This document shows, in pieces, positions 26,086-35,524 of a stretch of 64,000 bases of DNA. A model generated the notes under the pieces. That model was not told where the DNA came from. It made no database searches and was given only the letters and a program-made list of their open reading frames with translations. The stretch comes from Corallincola platygyrae (GTDB taxonomy: Bacteria > Pseudomonadota > Gammaproteobacteria > Enterobacterales > Neiellaceae). Every line of letters starts with the position of its first letter. Position 1 is the first letter of the stretch. The stretch covers positions 186,001 to 250,000 of the forward strand of contig NZ_BAABLI010000015.1 of NCBI RefSeq assembly GCF_039544265.1, written 5' to 3'. Both the position numbers and the translations under genes were made by a program.

Positions 26086-26275
26086 AAAAATACTCCCTGA
26101 AATCTATGCAAAAACTTCAATACATCAATGAATTAAGCCAAAGACGATAGAAGAAGTATTGCCTAATAAGGCACTTTTTCAAGGGCTTGAGGGAGATATT
26201 GCGACGGTGGGGGGAGGTTGTGTAAAAGCGATTAAATATTATACAGATTGGTGGGGTATGAGGGTGGATATGCGC

Positions 26276-26740
26276 TTAGCGCATATCCACAACCAGACCT
26301 TCGATAAAAACGACGCGTCTGGGGCGATAATCTTTGAATACCCATTCGACGACTTCCGAACCTTCGCCGTTGACGTGACTGAACTCATTGAAGTCGAGTC
26401 CGCGACTGACTTTGCGTACCTGTGCCATCGTCATACAGCGGCGAACGCTCCAGGAGCGGATGCCATCCTGGATTGCAGAGCGAGTTTGATAATCCATGCG
26501 GCACTGATGGCCTTTAGTGGTATGCACAACAGGCGCATCGGCAGCGGCTGGATCTTCCAACCCACCCCAGATCTCTGCTTTTGGCTGGGCGCCAGGGGCA
26601 GCGAGAACATTAACCTCTTTGCCCGTTCCAGTTTCATCACCGCAAGGTGTATCCTGGAACGAGCCGTCCCGGCACTGATAGATTTTCGCGTGTGCCGAAT
26701 AAGAAAATGTAAGGCAAATTAATAGTAAAAACCGGAGCAT
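26276..26740 (-). CDS. DUF4124-like exported protein
   Basis: 154 residues. A signal peptide (MLRFLLLICLTFSYSAHA-KIYQ) is followed by KIYQCRDGSFQDTPCGD, the small DUF4124-type motif with a Cys pair. The remainder has two more Cys residues and no domain I recognise. Periplasmic, function unknown. A 187-residue open frame on the opposite strand covers the same bases but has no signal or family match, so I take the minus-strand frame. About 190 bases separate it from the start of the signalling operon. Confidence 0.75.
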   Translation of the reverse strand: MLRFLLLICLTFSYSAHAKIYQCRDGSFQDTPCGDETGTGKEVNVLAAPGAQPKAEIWGGLEDPAAADAPVVHTTKGHQCRMDYQTRSAIQDGIRSWSVRRCMTMAQVRKVSRGLDFNEFSHVNGEGSEVVEWVFKDYRPRRVVFIEGLVVDMR

Positions 26741-26920
26741 CTTGACTTCCAGAGTCCTGTATTCGTCGAATCAAACGGGCCTATTGTGCCGCACGTGGGG
26801 GCAAATCTACCATAATTCAGCTCAAATTTGAGTCAATTTGTAGCGTAACTGTGACAAAATGCGGTCACAATCACGCCAAATTAGTAACTTCTTGAATAGT
26901 CGCTACTTATCGATTCTTGG

Positions 26921-27727
26921 CTAACAGCCTTGCTGTAAAAAATGAGATTCCAGATATCTGGCAACGGCTTCATCACTGTTTTTACCGATGACAGGTAGTC
27001 CAGGAAGACGCCGCTTGAGCTCGGGAGAACCGTTTTCCATGATCGCCCCGTGACCTGCCACTTCCAACATATGCTGGTCATTGAGTCCATCACCAAATGC
27101 AATGACCTGGTCCGTATTCAGCCCCTTGGCTTCCAATACGACTCGCAAGGCTTCTCCTTTAGATACGCCACCAGCCATCACTTCGAGGCAGATGGGTAGC
27201 GAGAAAGCGATACTTAGGGCGTCGCCATGTTTTTCCTTCAGTCGTCTCTCGATATCCAGTAGCTCTTCATGTTCGCCAAGCCAAAACAGTTTGGCAACAT
27301 GCTCGGTTGGCAGTTTGTCATGGTCGGTGATCTGGTATTTGAAACCTGAATCTTTGTGGAACTTAAGAATTTCTGGGTTTGCCTCTGTCACCCACCAATC
27401 GTTGTCTTGATAGATGTTTATCCTGGCCTGATCCGACGTGGGTTCGTCCAGTAGTGCCTGCACCAGATGAGAAGGAATGTCATGGCGAAAGATGCACTGG
27501 CCCTGGCGATCGTATACCCGCGCGCCGTTGCTGGTGATCAAGAACATCTCCATTGCCAGTTTCTGGCGGATCATTTCAACGTCTGCCCAAGGACGACCTG
27601 ATGCCAAAATCAGCTTCATATCCCGTGTCTGGGTCAGGGTGTCAATCACATGTTGGGTATAGCTACCTACGGTGTGCTGGTCATTTAACAGGGTGCCGTC
27701 GAGGTCGGAGACAATGGCTTTGATCAT
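26921..27727 (-). CDS. Cof-type HAD-superfamily phosphatase
   Basis: 268 residues. Haloacid dehalogenase fold of the Cof/YidA group: motif I DLDGTLL with the nucleophile Asp, motif II ASGRP, motif III Lys in VSKGEAL, motif IV FGDGLNDQHML; a large C2 cap domain lies between residues about 85 and 190. Such enzymes dephosphorylate sugar phosphates, FMN or related metabolites. AGGAGAG precedes the ATG. It lies 53 bases after the lipase gene in the same direction and is probably the last gene of the operon beginning at 29286. Confidence 0.92.
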   Translation of the reverse strand: MIKAIVSDLDGTLLNDQHTVGSYTQHVIDTLTQTRDMKLILASGRPWADVEMIRQKLAMEMFLITSNGARVYDRQGQCIFRHDIPSHLVQALLDEPTSDQARINIYQDNDWWVTEANPEILKFHKDSGFKYQITDHDKLPTEHVAKLFWLGEHEELLDIERRLKEKHGDALSIAFSLPICLEVMAGGVSKGEALRVVLEAKGLNTDQVIAFGDGLNDQHMLEVAGHGAIMENGSPELKRRLPGLPVIGKNSDEAVARYLESHFLQQGC

Positions 27728-27780
27728 GAAAACTCTCCTAAGAAAAATCAGTGCAGCTCAGCACTGATAAGTGAGATTAG

Positions 27781-28746
27781 CTAGTCAATAAACTCAAAAA
27801 GCGTGTCCAGTGTGGGTTGTCGATAGTTGTCGGATTCAAGAAACAGCTCGTGGCGCGCGCCTTCGATTGTATGGTGGCGACAGTCTAGGGCCGTTGCTGC
27901 AAATGCTGCTACTCCCTGTTTGTCTACAACGCGATCGGCACCGGCTTCTATCACTAAAATGGGTATATGTATTTGGCTTGCCTGCTTAATCACCTGCTGA
28001 CAGGCGAGCACAGCCTGCTCAACCCAATGCGCGGATGGGCTACCCAGCTGTAGATCTTCATTTCGTTGATAAAGTTCCCGAAATGCCTGATAGCGGATGG
28101 CTGAGTGAGAAAGCAGATTGGTTTCAAATGGCTTGTCTTTGTAACCACTGCCAAACAGAAAATAGCCGGGCTCACCGCCAAACCACTGACAAAGATTCCG
28201 ACTGCCAGCCGACCAGGCGTGGACTATCCATTTGGCCAGATGCCAGGGCAGGTGGCCGCTGTGGATCTTAAACATGGGAGAACAGAATACCGTGCGTTCA
28301 ATCGGAGGGCGGTGTTCCGCCAAATACTGAGCAGAAACGCAGCAGCCCATGGAATGCGCTACCAGATAAACCTGTTGATAGCCCCTTGGCCACAAATAGT
28401 GGTCACATAGCTGGGCCAGATCCTGCTGGTAATGATCAAACTTATCTACATGGCCAAGGTGACGGTTGTGGGCCAGTCGGTCCGACGCCCCCTGACCACG
28501 ATGGTCGTAGGTAAACACCGCGTAACCACGCATGACAAAGTCATAGATAGTTTCGATGTATTTGTAATGGCTTTCGATCCGACCATTCACCAGAAGAATG
28601 GCTTTGGTGGCCTGTTCGGGGTGGTAACAGGCCCAGTCCAATCCGACATCATCAATGCCAGCAAAACGTCCGCGCTCAACAATCTGCTCCAGATGATCAT
28701 GGATCGTCGCCATCATCTGTTCATTGAGCTGGGATTCCTTTGGCAT
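27781..28746 (-). CDS. pldB: Alpha/beta hydrolase, PldB-type lysophospholipase
   Basis: 321 residues. A serine hydrolase of the monoacylglycerol lipase/lysophospholipase L2 group. Visible features: FTYDHRGQGASDR (the YDxRGxG segment), nucleophile Ser in VAHSMGCCVS (GxSxG variant beginning with Ala), catalytic Asp in IEAGADRVVD and His in GARHELFLESD. No signal peptide, as in PldB. It likely recycles lysophospholipids at the inner membrane. The 15-base gap from the DUF2059 gene upstream and the same-strand Cof phosphatase downstream (in E. coli pldB is also followed by the HAD gene yigL) support an operon and the assignment. Confidence 0.87.
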   Translation of the reverse strand: MPKESQLNEQMMATIHDHLEQIVERGRFAGIDDVGLDWACYHPEQATKAILLVNGRIESHYKYIETIYDFVMRGYAVFTYDHRGQGASDRLAHNRHLGHVDKFDHYQQDLAQLCDHYLWPRGYQQVYLVAHSMGCCVSAQYLAEHRPPIERTVFCSPMFKIHSGHLPWHLAKWIVHAWSAGSRNLCQWFGGEPGYFLFGSGYKDKPFETNLLSHSAIRYQAFRELYQRNEDLQLGSPSAHWVEQAVLACQQVIKQASQIHIPILVIEAGADRVVDKQGVAAFAATALDCRHHTIEGARHELFLESDNYRQPTLDTLFEFID

Positions 28747-28761
28747 TGTGTCTCCGGACAG

Positions 28762-29286
28762 TTATTGCGCTGGCTTTTGCGCTGATGGCAGCAGTCCTTC
28801 CTGTTGGAAGCGCTGGCTTAATCTTAGCTGCAATTTGCCACTCAGTGCCTGTGCCCATGACTGACCCACCAGTGTACTTTCCTGAGTAAGTTGTGGCATG
28901 ACTCTAATCGACTTCTGACCCACGGGTGATTCGTAAAAGGCGATCAGTGCGTTAATTTCTTCCAGGGTAAAGTGACGATGATAAATCGGCATCAATGAAC
29001 GCTGCAGTTCACCGGTTTGCAGTTCTTCGCCTACCACTTTATTGACTTCATCAGCGATAACATCGATCGCGCGAGCGGGAATATCTGGATAGGCAAGTTG
29101 CATCGCTTTGGCGCTTTGATTGATAAACATATCCGCAAACATCATTCCCATCTGGTCTGAGCCAGTGATCTCCATCAGCTTAATGATGGCGGCCTGCTTG
29201 TCATCGGGGATCTTGGCTTCCTGGGCCACGGCGTGCCCACAAGCACCCAGTAGTAAAATACAAATCAGTTGACGAAGCAGTGACAT
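28762..29286 (-). CDS. DUF2059 domain exported protein
   Basis: 174 residues. Signal peptide (MSLLRQLICILLLGACGHAVAQ-EA) then a helical domain with the DUF2059 pattern: KLMEITGSDQMG near the start and FTLEEINALIAFYESPVGQKS (about residues 110-130), the strongest family mark. Periplasmic; molecular role unknown. First gene of a probable operon with pldB (15-base gap) and the Cof phosphatase. Confidence 0.88.
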   Translation of the reverse strand: MSLLRQLICILLLGACGHAVAQEAKIPDDKQAAIIKLMEITGSDQMGMMFADMFINQSAKAMQLAYPDIPARAIDVIADEVNKVVGEELQTGELQRSLMPIYHRHFTLEEINALIAFYESPVGQKSIRVMPQLTQESTLVGQSWAQALSGKLQLRLSQRFQQEGLLPSAQKPAQ

Positions 29287-29375
29287 AAGTCCTCATTAAT
29301 TAATGATGTTAGGGTCTCGCCGCAGAGTAACCGCGAACCTTTCGACGGGTCAAACTCGGAACAGAAAAGACGTGA

Positions 29376-29395
29376 GGCTGGCAGGGCTGCCAGCC
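29376..29395 (-). terminator. Possible terminator stem for the gene at 29410
   Basis: GGCTGGCA/TGCCAGCC, 8-base arms around GGGC, lies 14 bases beyond the stop of the minus-strand gene. The bases that follow on that strand contain TCTTTTCT, a weak U-tract starting 5 bases past the stem, so termination is plausible but not strong. Confidence 0.4.
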
Positions 29396-29409
29396 AGGCT
29401 GAATAAGTA

Positions 29410-29910
29410 TCAGACTTGTGCTGTCTGGGTGCTGTTAGTTGACGTTTTAACCGCGCTGTTGGTCGCCAGCAGGCGACAACACTGAATAAAAGATTCTATC
29501 GTGTCTGCTCGCCATTGCTGTTGGAACTCGTCAGATTGACGGGCAACGTGTACTGGCCACTCCTCCAATGCAATGGTGTTGAGCCCACGTTTTTCATGAA
29601 CGATAAACAACTCACTAGGCCGCAATTTTTTCTTAAGGCAGTCTTCGCACACATCGAGTAGCTTGTCGATTATCAGGATGCGCCAGGCCGTATCTTCTTT
29701 CTCTGGTTGCCGCTTTATCTGCGCCAGTGCCAGCAGTTGCAGTTCTTTAATGATGGTTAATGTCATCTTTTCCTGAGCAGCACTGTGTCCAACGTAAGCT
29801 TTTACCTGGCGGCGACTTTGGGACAACTCGCGTTTTAGAATCTCGCTGCGGGAATAGAGATAAAGCAGCACCAGCACGGCAACGCCTACAGCTATCACTA
29901 TCCAGATCAC
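29410..29910 (-). CDS. Membrane-anchored hypothetical protein
   Basis: About 166 residues. I place the start at the GTG at 29910 (VIWIVIAVGVAVLVLL...) because AAGAAGG lies 6 bases upstream and it leaves room for the divergent PatB promoter; the open frame continues upstream and an ATG at 29982 is an alternative. One N-terminal helix is followed by a charged, probably coiled segment and a helical domain with several Cys residues (about LLDVCEDCLKKKLRPSEL). No family recognised. It would be anchored in the inner membrane with the bulk in the cytoplasm. Confidence 0.6.
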   Translation of the reverse strand: MIWIVIAVGVAVLVLLYLYSRSEILKRELSQSRRQVKAYVGHSAAQEKMTLTIIKELQLLALAQIKRQPEKEDTAWRILIIDKLLDVCEDCLKKKLRPSELFIVHEKRGLNTIALEEWPVHVARQSDEFQQQWRADTIESFIQCCRLLATNSAVKTSTNSTQTAQV

Positions 29911-30018
29911 TGGGTACCTTCTTATTGTTATCAACTTGTGACAAGTAACGCGGTACACTTTTGCCACTACTCTCCTTATCATGCAAGCAATAAATGCCAG
30001 CAACAGTGAATCGTAATA

Positions 30019-31161
30019 ATGAAGAAGCTTTTTGATACACACGTTGACCGTCGCCAGACCGCCAGTCAGAAATGGGAGCGATACAGTGGCCAGGATGTAT
30101 TGCCCATGTGGGTGGCTGATACTGACTTTCAGGCGCCCCAGGCGGTAATGGATGCGCTGCACCAACGGATCTCCCACGGTGTGTTTGGCTACACCCTGGC
30201 GCCTGATTCGCTGACTGAAACCATTGTTGAACGTATGGCGCGGCTTTATCAGTGGCCTATCGAACCTGAGTGGATTGTCTATCTACCAGGGCTGGTATGT
30301 GGTTTGAATGTGACGACCCGCTCAATGGCGTCAGAAGGCGGCAAAGTCGTCACGCCAGTCCCTGTGTATCCCCCCTTTATGTCTTCAGTACTGCTGGCTA
30401 AACGTAAATTGCTTAAAGCCCCTATGGTGTTAATCGATGGGCGCTGGCAACTGGATCTGGACGAACTGGAGCGTCATGCCGCAGAGGCAGAGCTGCTGCT
30501 GTTATGTAATCCACATAACCCTGGCGGTACCGTCTACACTCGCGATGAGTTGGAAGCGATCCGCGAGATTGCTGAGCGCCACCAACTCACCGTCTGTTCC
30601 GACGATATCCATTGTGATCTGTTGTTGGATAAAGACGCGGTACACGTGCCATTTGCCAGCCTGAATGAAGATGCAGCCAATCGCACTGTGACCCTGATGG
30701 CGCCATCAAAAACCTTCAATATCGCCGGATTAGCGTGCTCCTTTGCGATTATTCCTAACCCTGAACTTCGCCAGAAGTTTATCCGTGCAAAGCGCGGCAT
30801 TGTGCCGGATATTAACTTGTTGGGTTACACCGCTGCTGAAGCAGCGTACCGTCATGGTGATGCCTGGTTGGAAGCGCAGCTGGATTACCTGCGCAGTCAC
30901 CGTGATCGTATCCAACAAGCCGTTGTAAATATGCCAGGCCTGTCATTGGCGCATATTCAGGCAACCTATCTGGCTTGGATCGACGCCAGTGCTCTGCAGT
31001 TAGATTGCCCGCAGCAGTTCTTTGAGAAGCACGGGGTTGGTATGTCGCCTGGGCGAGATTTTGGTGCACCGAATTTCATTCGACTCAATTTTGGCTGTAC
31101 TGCTGAGACGTTAGAGCAAGCTATTGAAAGAATGGAACAAGCGTTGATCACACTTGGCTAA
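30019..31161 (+). CDS. PatB/MalY-type PLP-dependent C-S lyase
   Basis: 380 residues, fold type I aminotransferase. It starts FDTHVDRRQTASQKWERY, a typical beginning of the MalY/PatB cystathionine beta-lyase group, with LPMWVADTDF, NPHNPGG (substrate/PLP contacts), SDDIHCDL (PLP-ring Asp) and the Schiff-base Lys in APSKTFNIAG. Members split cystathionine or cysteine conjugates to pyruvate, ammonia and a thiol. E. coli MalY also represses the maltose regulon, but closeness to a starch locus 12 kb away does not prove that here. Divergent from the gene at 29910; followed after 67 bases by a GGDEF gene. Confidence 0.92.
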   Translation: MKKLFDTHVDRRQTASQKWERYSGQDVLPMWVADTDFQAPQAVMDALHQRISHGVFGYTLAPDSLTETIVERMARLYQWPIEPEWIVYLPGLVCGLNVTTRSMASEGGKVVTPVPVYPPFMSSVLLAKRKLLKAPMVLIDGRWQLDLDELERHAAEAELLLLCNPHNPGGTVYTRDELEAIREIAERHQLTVCSDDIHCDLLLDKDAVHVPFASLNEDAANRTVTLMAPSKTFNIAGLACSFAIIPNPELRQKFIRAKRGIVPDINLLGYTAAEAAYRHGDAWLEAQLDYLRSHRDRIQQAVVNMPGLSLAHIQATYLAWIDASALQLDCPQQFFEKHGVGMSPGRDFGAPNFIRLNFGCTAETLEQAIERMEQALITLG

Positions 31162-31228
31162 AGTAAGGTGAGAAATCGCCGATATTCGGTCTACTATTTA
31201 GGTAATTCAACGAGCTTAAGGTAGCCTT

Positions 31229-33187
31229 ATGCAGCAGAGGTCTGGTCGTGCGTTCCTGGTGTATTTCCTGATCACGCTGCTGGGCCTGTCTTTGGTGATA
31301 TCTGTTGTTGGCTATCACGCTTATCACAAGGTGCTGGAGTTGAGGCTGGATACCTTGAAAGCCAATGGCGCCTACAAAATGTCGGCAGTAGAACTGTTGC
31401 TGAATTCCAAAGTTGACCGCATTAATCAAACCATCGAAGTTCTTTCCCGCCATCGCCTGTTGCGTGATGCACTCGTCCTGCCGGGAGACCAGAGTGAGCG
31501 GGAGCTGGAAGTTCACTGGGATTCTGTACTCGAAACTGGGGTAGCCTGGGAAAGGTTGAGCTTTATTGACTTGCAGGGCATCGAACGCTTTGGCGTTTAT
31601 CGTGTCAGCGAAAACCAGGTGAACCCACTGCCTGCAAAAGACCTTAGCCGTTTCAGTAGTGACGATCTGTTTGATAAAGCTCAGCGACTGGAAGCGAATG
31701 AAAAATATTATGCACCTGCGGCACTTGAAGAAACTGAGCAAGGGTTACCCGTCCTTCCTATTCAAGCCATTGCGCCAGTCATTACGCCAGTGGAGTTTAA
31801 CCTGCAGCGTATCGGTTACCTCTACGCCGAGATAAACATCATGCATCTGATTGAGAGGATCAGGCAGTTGCCGGATATGATCATCGGTGAGCCGATGATG
31901 GTAGGAGAGCAGGGCTACTATCGTTTCCATACCGATATGAGTCGCATCTATGGCGATCGTTACCCATCCCGCAGTCAATACAACTTTAAGGACGAATACC
32001 CTGACGCCTGGAAAGAGGTGATTGAGGACGCCAATACGGTGCACAGTGGAGTCTATGAAGGGAAAAACGCTACTTTTGTGTTTAACCGGTTTGAGTCTCG
32101 CAGCCGGTTCCGTGGCCCAACCTTTATGATCATTCGTATTCCCTACAACTGGCTGGTGGTTAATTCGAAGCCCGCACTGAATACACTGTGGCTCAATCTA
32201 TCGATGACGTTTGGTATTGCGCTTCTTGCCGCGTTGATAGTGGGTGCCATTGGCGGCGGTCGTGCTAAGCGGCAACATCAACGCAGACTGGCGGAAGCCA
32301 TGGTGGAATCGATGTCTGCTGTGGTGGTGACAGATGCATTCGGCCGAGTTCAGGATGTCAATCCCAGCTTTGAGCGCATTACCGGATTTAAAGAGGCGGA
32401 TATCATTGGCGAAACGCCAGAGATGTTGAAGTCCACCGAACACAGCCCGATCTTCTACGCGCGCCTGGTCAAAACCTTACTGGATAAAAAGTTTTGGCGT
32501 GGTGAGATCTGGTGTCAGTTTGCGGATGCTCGCTATCACCCCATGCTGGTTGAGATCCATGCGATCCAGGATAAGAGCGGCAAAGTCACCAACTATGTGG
32601 GTTCTTGTCTCGATCTCAGTGAGCAGAAACAGCTTGAAGTAGAGTTGCGTGAAAAGTCGCTTCGGGATCCATTGACCGGTTGTTGGAACCGCCGCTACCT
32701 GAGTGAATTGCTTCGTAACGAGATCTCTCGCCAGCGTCGTTACGGTCAGCCACTGGCCCTGGCAACCTTTGATATCGACAAGTTCAAACGCATTAATGAT
32801 AAACATGGTCATGATGTGGGTGACCAGGTGTTACTGCGTTGTGCAGATGTGGTCAAACGCCAGTTGCGCAGAAGTGATGCCCTTGCACGCATTGGTGGAG
32901 AAGAGTTTGTCATCGTTATGCCGATGACACCTCGCGAAGGTGCAGAGATTTTAGTTGAGCGGATCCGGGACAAGCTGCATAAGCTTACGGACGAGCCAAA
33001 ATTCACTGTCAGTATGGGCATGACCGTTGCCATTGCCGGTGATGAGACTGAAGAGCTGCTTAAACGTGCTGATATGGCCTTGTATGAAGCTAAAGCCAGC
33101 GGTCGAAATCGTAGCTGCTTTGCGACGCCCAGCCAGATCACGCCTATCTCCGTCAGCGAAGAACTGCTTAAACCAGGAGCCGTTTAG
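31229..33187 (+). CDS. Sensor diguanylate cyclase (Cache-like-PAS-GGDEF)
   Basis: 652 residues. N-terminal helix (about 10-32), an extracytoplasmic sensor region (about 33-320) with an RIGYLYAEINIMHLIERI segment typical of Cache-type folds, a second helix (about 330-350), a PAS domain (about 360-475) and a GGDEF domain (about 485-640). The active-site loop is GGEEF in ARIGGEEFVI and the inhibitory I-site RxxD is present as RRSD five residues before it, so it should be an active, feedback-controlled c-di-GMP synthase. Its counterpart HD-GYP protein is at 18344. The start follows AAGGTAG. Signal unknown. Confidence 0.93.
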   Translation: MQQRSGRAFLVYFLITLLGLSLVISVVGYHAYHKVLELRLDTLKANGAYKMSAVELLLNSKVDRINQTIEVLSRHRLLRDALVLPGDQSERELEVHWDSVLETGVAWERLSFIDLQGIERFGVYRVSENQVNPLPAKDLSRFSSDDLFDKAQRLEANEKYYAPAALEETEQGLPVLPIQAIAPVITPVEFNLQRIGYLYAEINIMHLIERIRQLPDMIIGEPMMVGEQGYYRFHTDMSRIYGDRYPSRSQYNFKDEYPDAWKEVIEDANTVHSGVYEGKNATFVFNRFESRSRFRGPTFMIIRIPYNWLVVNSKPALNTLWLNLSMTFGIALLAALIVGAIGGGRAKRQHQRRLAEAMVESMSAVVVTDAFGRVQDVNPSFERITGFKEADIIGETPEMLKSTEHSPIFYARLVKTLLDKKFWRGEIWCQFADARYHPMLVEIHAIQDKSGKVTNYVGSCLDLSEQKQLEVELREKSLRDPLTGCWNRRYLSELLRNEISRQRRYGQPLALATFDIDKFKRINDKHGHDVGDQVLLRCADVVKRQLRRSDALARIGGEEFVIVMPMTPREGAEILVERIRDKLHKLTDEPKFTVSMGMTVAIAGDETEELLKRADMALYEAKASGRNRSCFATPSQITPISVSEELLKPGAV

Positions 33188-33222
33188 CTTTCTCTCCAGA
33201 GGCAATCAATTGTTGCCAGCAG

Positions 33223-33241
33223 GTGCGACAAATTGTCGCAC
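33223..33241. promoter_or_regulatory. Candidate operator upstream of TonB-dependent receptor
   Basis: GTGCGACAAATTGTCGCAC: 8-base perfect arms around AAT, 85 bases before the receptor ATG and 36 bases after the cyclase stop. No T-run follows, so an operator for an unidentified regulator is more likely than a terminator. Confidence 0.4.
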
Positions 33242-33325
33242 TTCATCAACTTTCCATTGCTAATGGTCAGCGTCAGCTTTGCAATATGTAGCATCATTAT
33301 TTCAAATTAAAACATATTGTTAATC

Positions 33326-35407
33326 ATGCCTCGCAAGCTATCTTTGGGTTACTCCTTACTTTGCATTTCGCCCCTTTTTGTCACCTGTCATTTGTCTTAT
33401 GCCGAGCAGGTTGAGCATATTGAAGTTCATGGTCAAAGATCGTCTTTTTCCATTGGCGTAGCGACAGAGCAGGTTGCACCATCAGCCGATGTGGGGGAGT
33501 GGTTAAAGTCTCTACCGGGGGCAGACGTTAACCGTAACGGGCCTGTTTCCGGGATCGCCCAATATCGAGGTTTGTACGGTGACAGAGTCAACGTTTCGGT
33601 TGCTGGTCGTCCCGTTGTCGGCGCCGGCCCTAACTCGATGGATGCGCCGCTGAGTTATGCCCCTGATGTCTTGATTCAAAGTCTGGTGGTCGACCGAGGA
33701 GTGGCGCCTGTGTCTCGAGGGCTCAATACTTTGGGGGGCGCTGTGACTGCCGAGTTCTATCTGCCTGCGTTCTCCGCTACCGGTGACTTAACCAGTGAAC
33801 ATTTACTTCGCGGTGGTTACCGGGATAACGGTGGCGCCAGTGAGTTGGCATTTCGTTCAATGATGGCTCAGGATGATCATGCACTACTGCTCTTTGGCGA
33901 GGATCTCTGTGGCCGGGAAGATCAGGAAGATGGCGACGGACGCGAAATATCACCCACGGAATACCACAAACGCAGCGCAGGTGTGAACTACCAACACCAG
34001 TTATCAAATGGCCAGATCGGTGCGGATTATCAATATCTCAATACCAAGGATGCAGGCACCCCAGCGCTGCCGATGGATATTGACTACATCCTGACGCATC
34101 GCAGTGGCCTTTCGGGGCGCTATGAACTGTACGCAAGTGATATTCAGTGGCAGATAGGCTACTCGGACGCTGAACACGCAATGGATAATCATCGTATGCG
34201 CAGCAATGGAGATCCCGCTCGATATCGTAAAAACAACGCAAACAGTGACGCCTGGGATGCACGTATCAGTTGGCAGCAGAGTGATGACTTCGGTGCCATT
34301 GATGGCTGGCAGATAGGATTTGACCTGCTGAGTGAAAACCACGATGCCGTGATCACTAACCCCAACAACAGCCTGTTTCGCATCGATAATTTCAATGATG
34401 TCGACCAGCATCATCTCGGCCTGTTTGCGCAATGGCACGGGCAACTAAATGATTGGTCTATCGTCAGTGGTGGCCGGATTAAATATCTGAAATCGGATTC
34501 TGGAGAGGTCAGCCATTCGATGGCGCTGATGAATCCAAATATTCGGGAGTTGGTTGAACGGTTCAACAACTCGGATCGTGAGCAGTCAGATTGGATGCTG
34601 GATCTGGCGCTAAATGCCAGCTACCCATTGGCCGACAATTGGTTGGGGCAATTAGGCCTGGGAGTCAAACAACGACCCGCTTCCTATCAGGAGCGCTATC
34701 TGTGGTTACCGATGCAAAGCACAGGTGGACTGGCAGATGGTAAAACCTATGTCGGAGATGTCGAATTAGATCCTGAAACCGCCTGGCAAATTGATGTCGG
34801 CGTCGATTATCAGAGTCGTGAGTGGCAGATCTCTCCCCGCGTGTTTTACCAGCGTATTGATGACTACATTCAGGGCACCCCGTCAGAGGATCCTGTCGTG
34901 CAGCAGGTTGCCATGATGATGGGGGATGATTCGCCTCTTCAGTTTAGTAACGTGGATGCAGAGCTGTATGGTCTGGACCTGCTTTGGCATTTGGATATTT
35001 CGCACCGCTGGCGTTTGGGCGGGCAGGCGACTTATGTGAGGGGAGAGCGACGGGACATTGATGACAACCTGTACCGAGTGTCACCTCCCAACATGAGTCT
35101 CTATGGCGCTTATCAGTCTGATCTGTGGCAGGCGAAGCTGGATTGGCGTGGCTACATGTCTCAGGACGATGTTTCCGAGACGAACCAGGAGCAGGAAACC
35201 GCTGGGTACGGCATCCTCGGCGCTGAGGTTGTGTTCCAGCCAGATACGGCACTGGCGTTGCGGGCAGGTGTCAGCAATCTGTTTGACCAAGCCTATCAGG
35301 ATCATTTGGCCGGCTATAACCGGGTGTCAGGCAGTGAGTTGGCGGTCGGGGAGCGTTTGCCCGGAGATGGGCGCACAGTCTGGTGTCGTGCCGAGTATGT
35401 TTTTTAG
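33326..35407 (+). CDS. TonB-dependent outer membrane receptor
   Basis: 693 residues from the ATG at 33326 (a TTG three codons earlier is possible; neither has a good ribosome site). Signal peptide ends LSYA-EQ; a TonB-box-like VEHIEVHGQ follows; then the plug domain (about 45-155, with AQYRGLYGDRVNVSVAGRPV and RGLNTLGGAV) and a 22-strand-type barrel ending NLFDQAYQDHLAGYNRV... and a terminal aromatic Phe. It takes up a substrate across the outer membrane using TonB energy. The plug resembles copper/siderophore-type receptors but the substrate cannot be told. No uptake genes are adjacent. Confidence 0.9.
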   Translation: MPRKLSLGYSLLCISPLFVTCHLSYAEQVEHIEVHGQRSSFSIGVATEQVAPSADVGEWLKSLPGADVNRNGPVSGIAQYRGLYGDRVNVSVAGRPVVGAGPNSMDAPLSYAPDVLIQSLVVDRGVAPVSRGLNTLGGAVTAEFYLPAFSATGDLTSEHLLRGGYRDNGGASELAFRSMMAQDDHALLLFGEDLCGREDQEDGDGREISPTEYHKRSAGVNYQHQLSNGQIGADYQYLNTKDAGTPALPMDIDYILTHRSGLSGRYELYASDIQWQIGYSDAEHAMDNHRMRSNGDPARYRKNNANSDAWDARISWQQSDDFGAIDGWQIGFDLLSENHDAVITNPNNSLFRIDNFNDVDQHHLGLFAQWHGQLNDWSIVSGGRIKYLKSDSGEVSHSMALMNPNIRELVERFNNSDREQSDWMLDLALNASYPLADNWLGQLGLGVKQRPASYQERYLWLPMQSTGGLADGKTYVGDVELDPETAWQIDVGVDYQSREWQISPRVFYQRIDDYIQGTPSEDPVVQQVAMMMGDDSPLQFSNVDAELYGLDLLWHLDISHRWRLGGQATYVRGERRDIDDNLYRVSPPNMSLYGAYQSDLWQAKLDWRGYMSQDDVSETNQEQETAGYGILGAEVVFQPDTALALRAGVSNLFDQAYQDHLAGYNRVSGSELAVGERLPGDGRTVWCRAEYVF

Positions 35408-35524
35408 TCGTTGAGCTTCAGAGTTAAAAGCGTGTTGTTGCTTGGTTGCCTCGCATTCCCAAAATATGACGTGACGGCACACTGTCTTGGTGTGCTTCTT
35501 TGGGAGACCATTCTACTTAGATAG

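Noticed and set aside
26159..26722. 187-residue plus-strand open frame
   Set aside because: It lies opposite the gene at 26276-26740, which has a signal peptide and a DUF4124-type motif; the plus frame has neither.
26850..26869. TGTGAC/GTCACA inverted repeat resembling a CRP site
   Set aside because: The half-sites TGTGA and TCACA are 10 bases apart rather than 6, so it does not fit CRP.
33260..33325. Possible Fur box before the TonB-dependent receptor
   Set aside because: Only a short ATCATTAT-like stretch is present; too little match to the Fur consensus.
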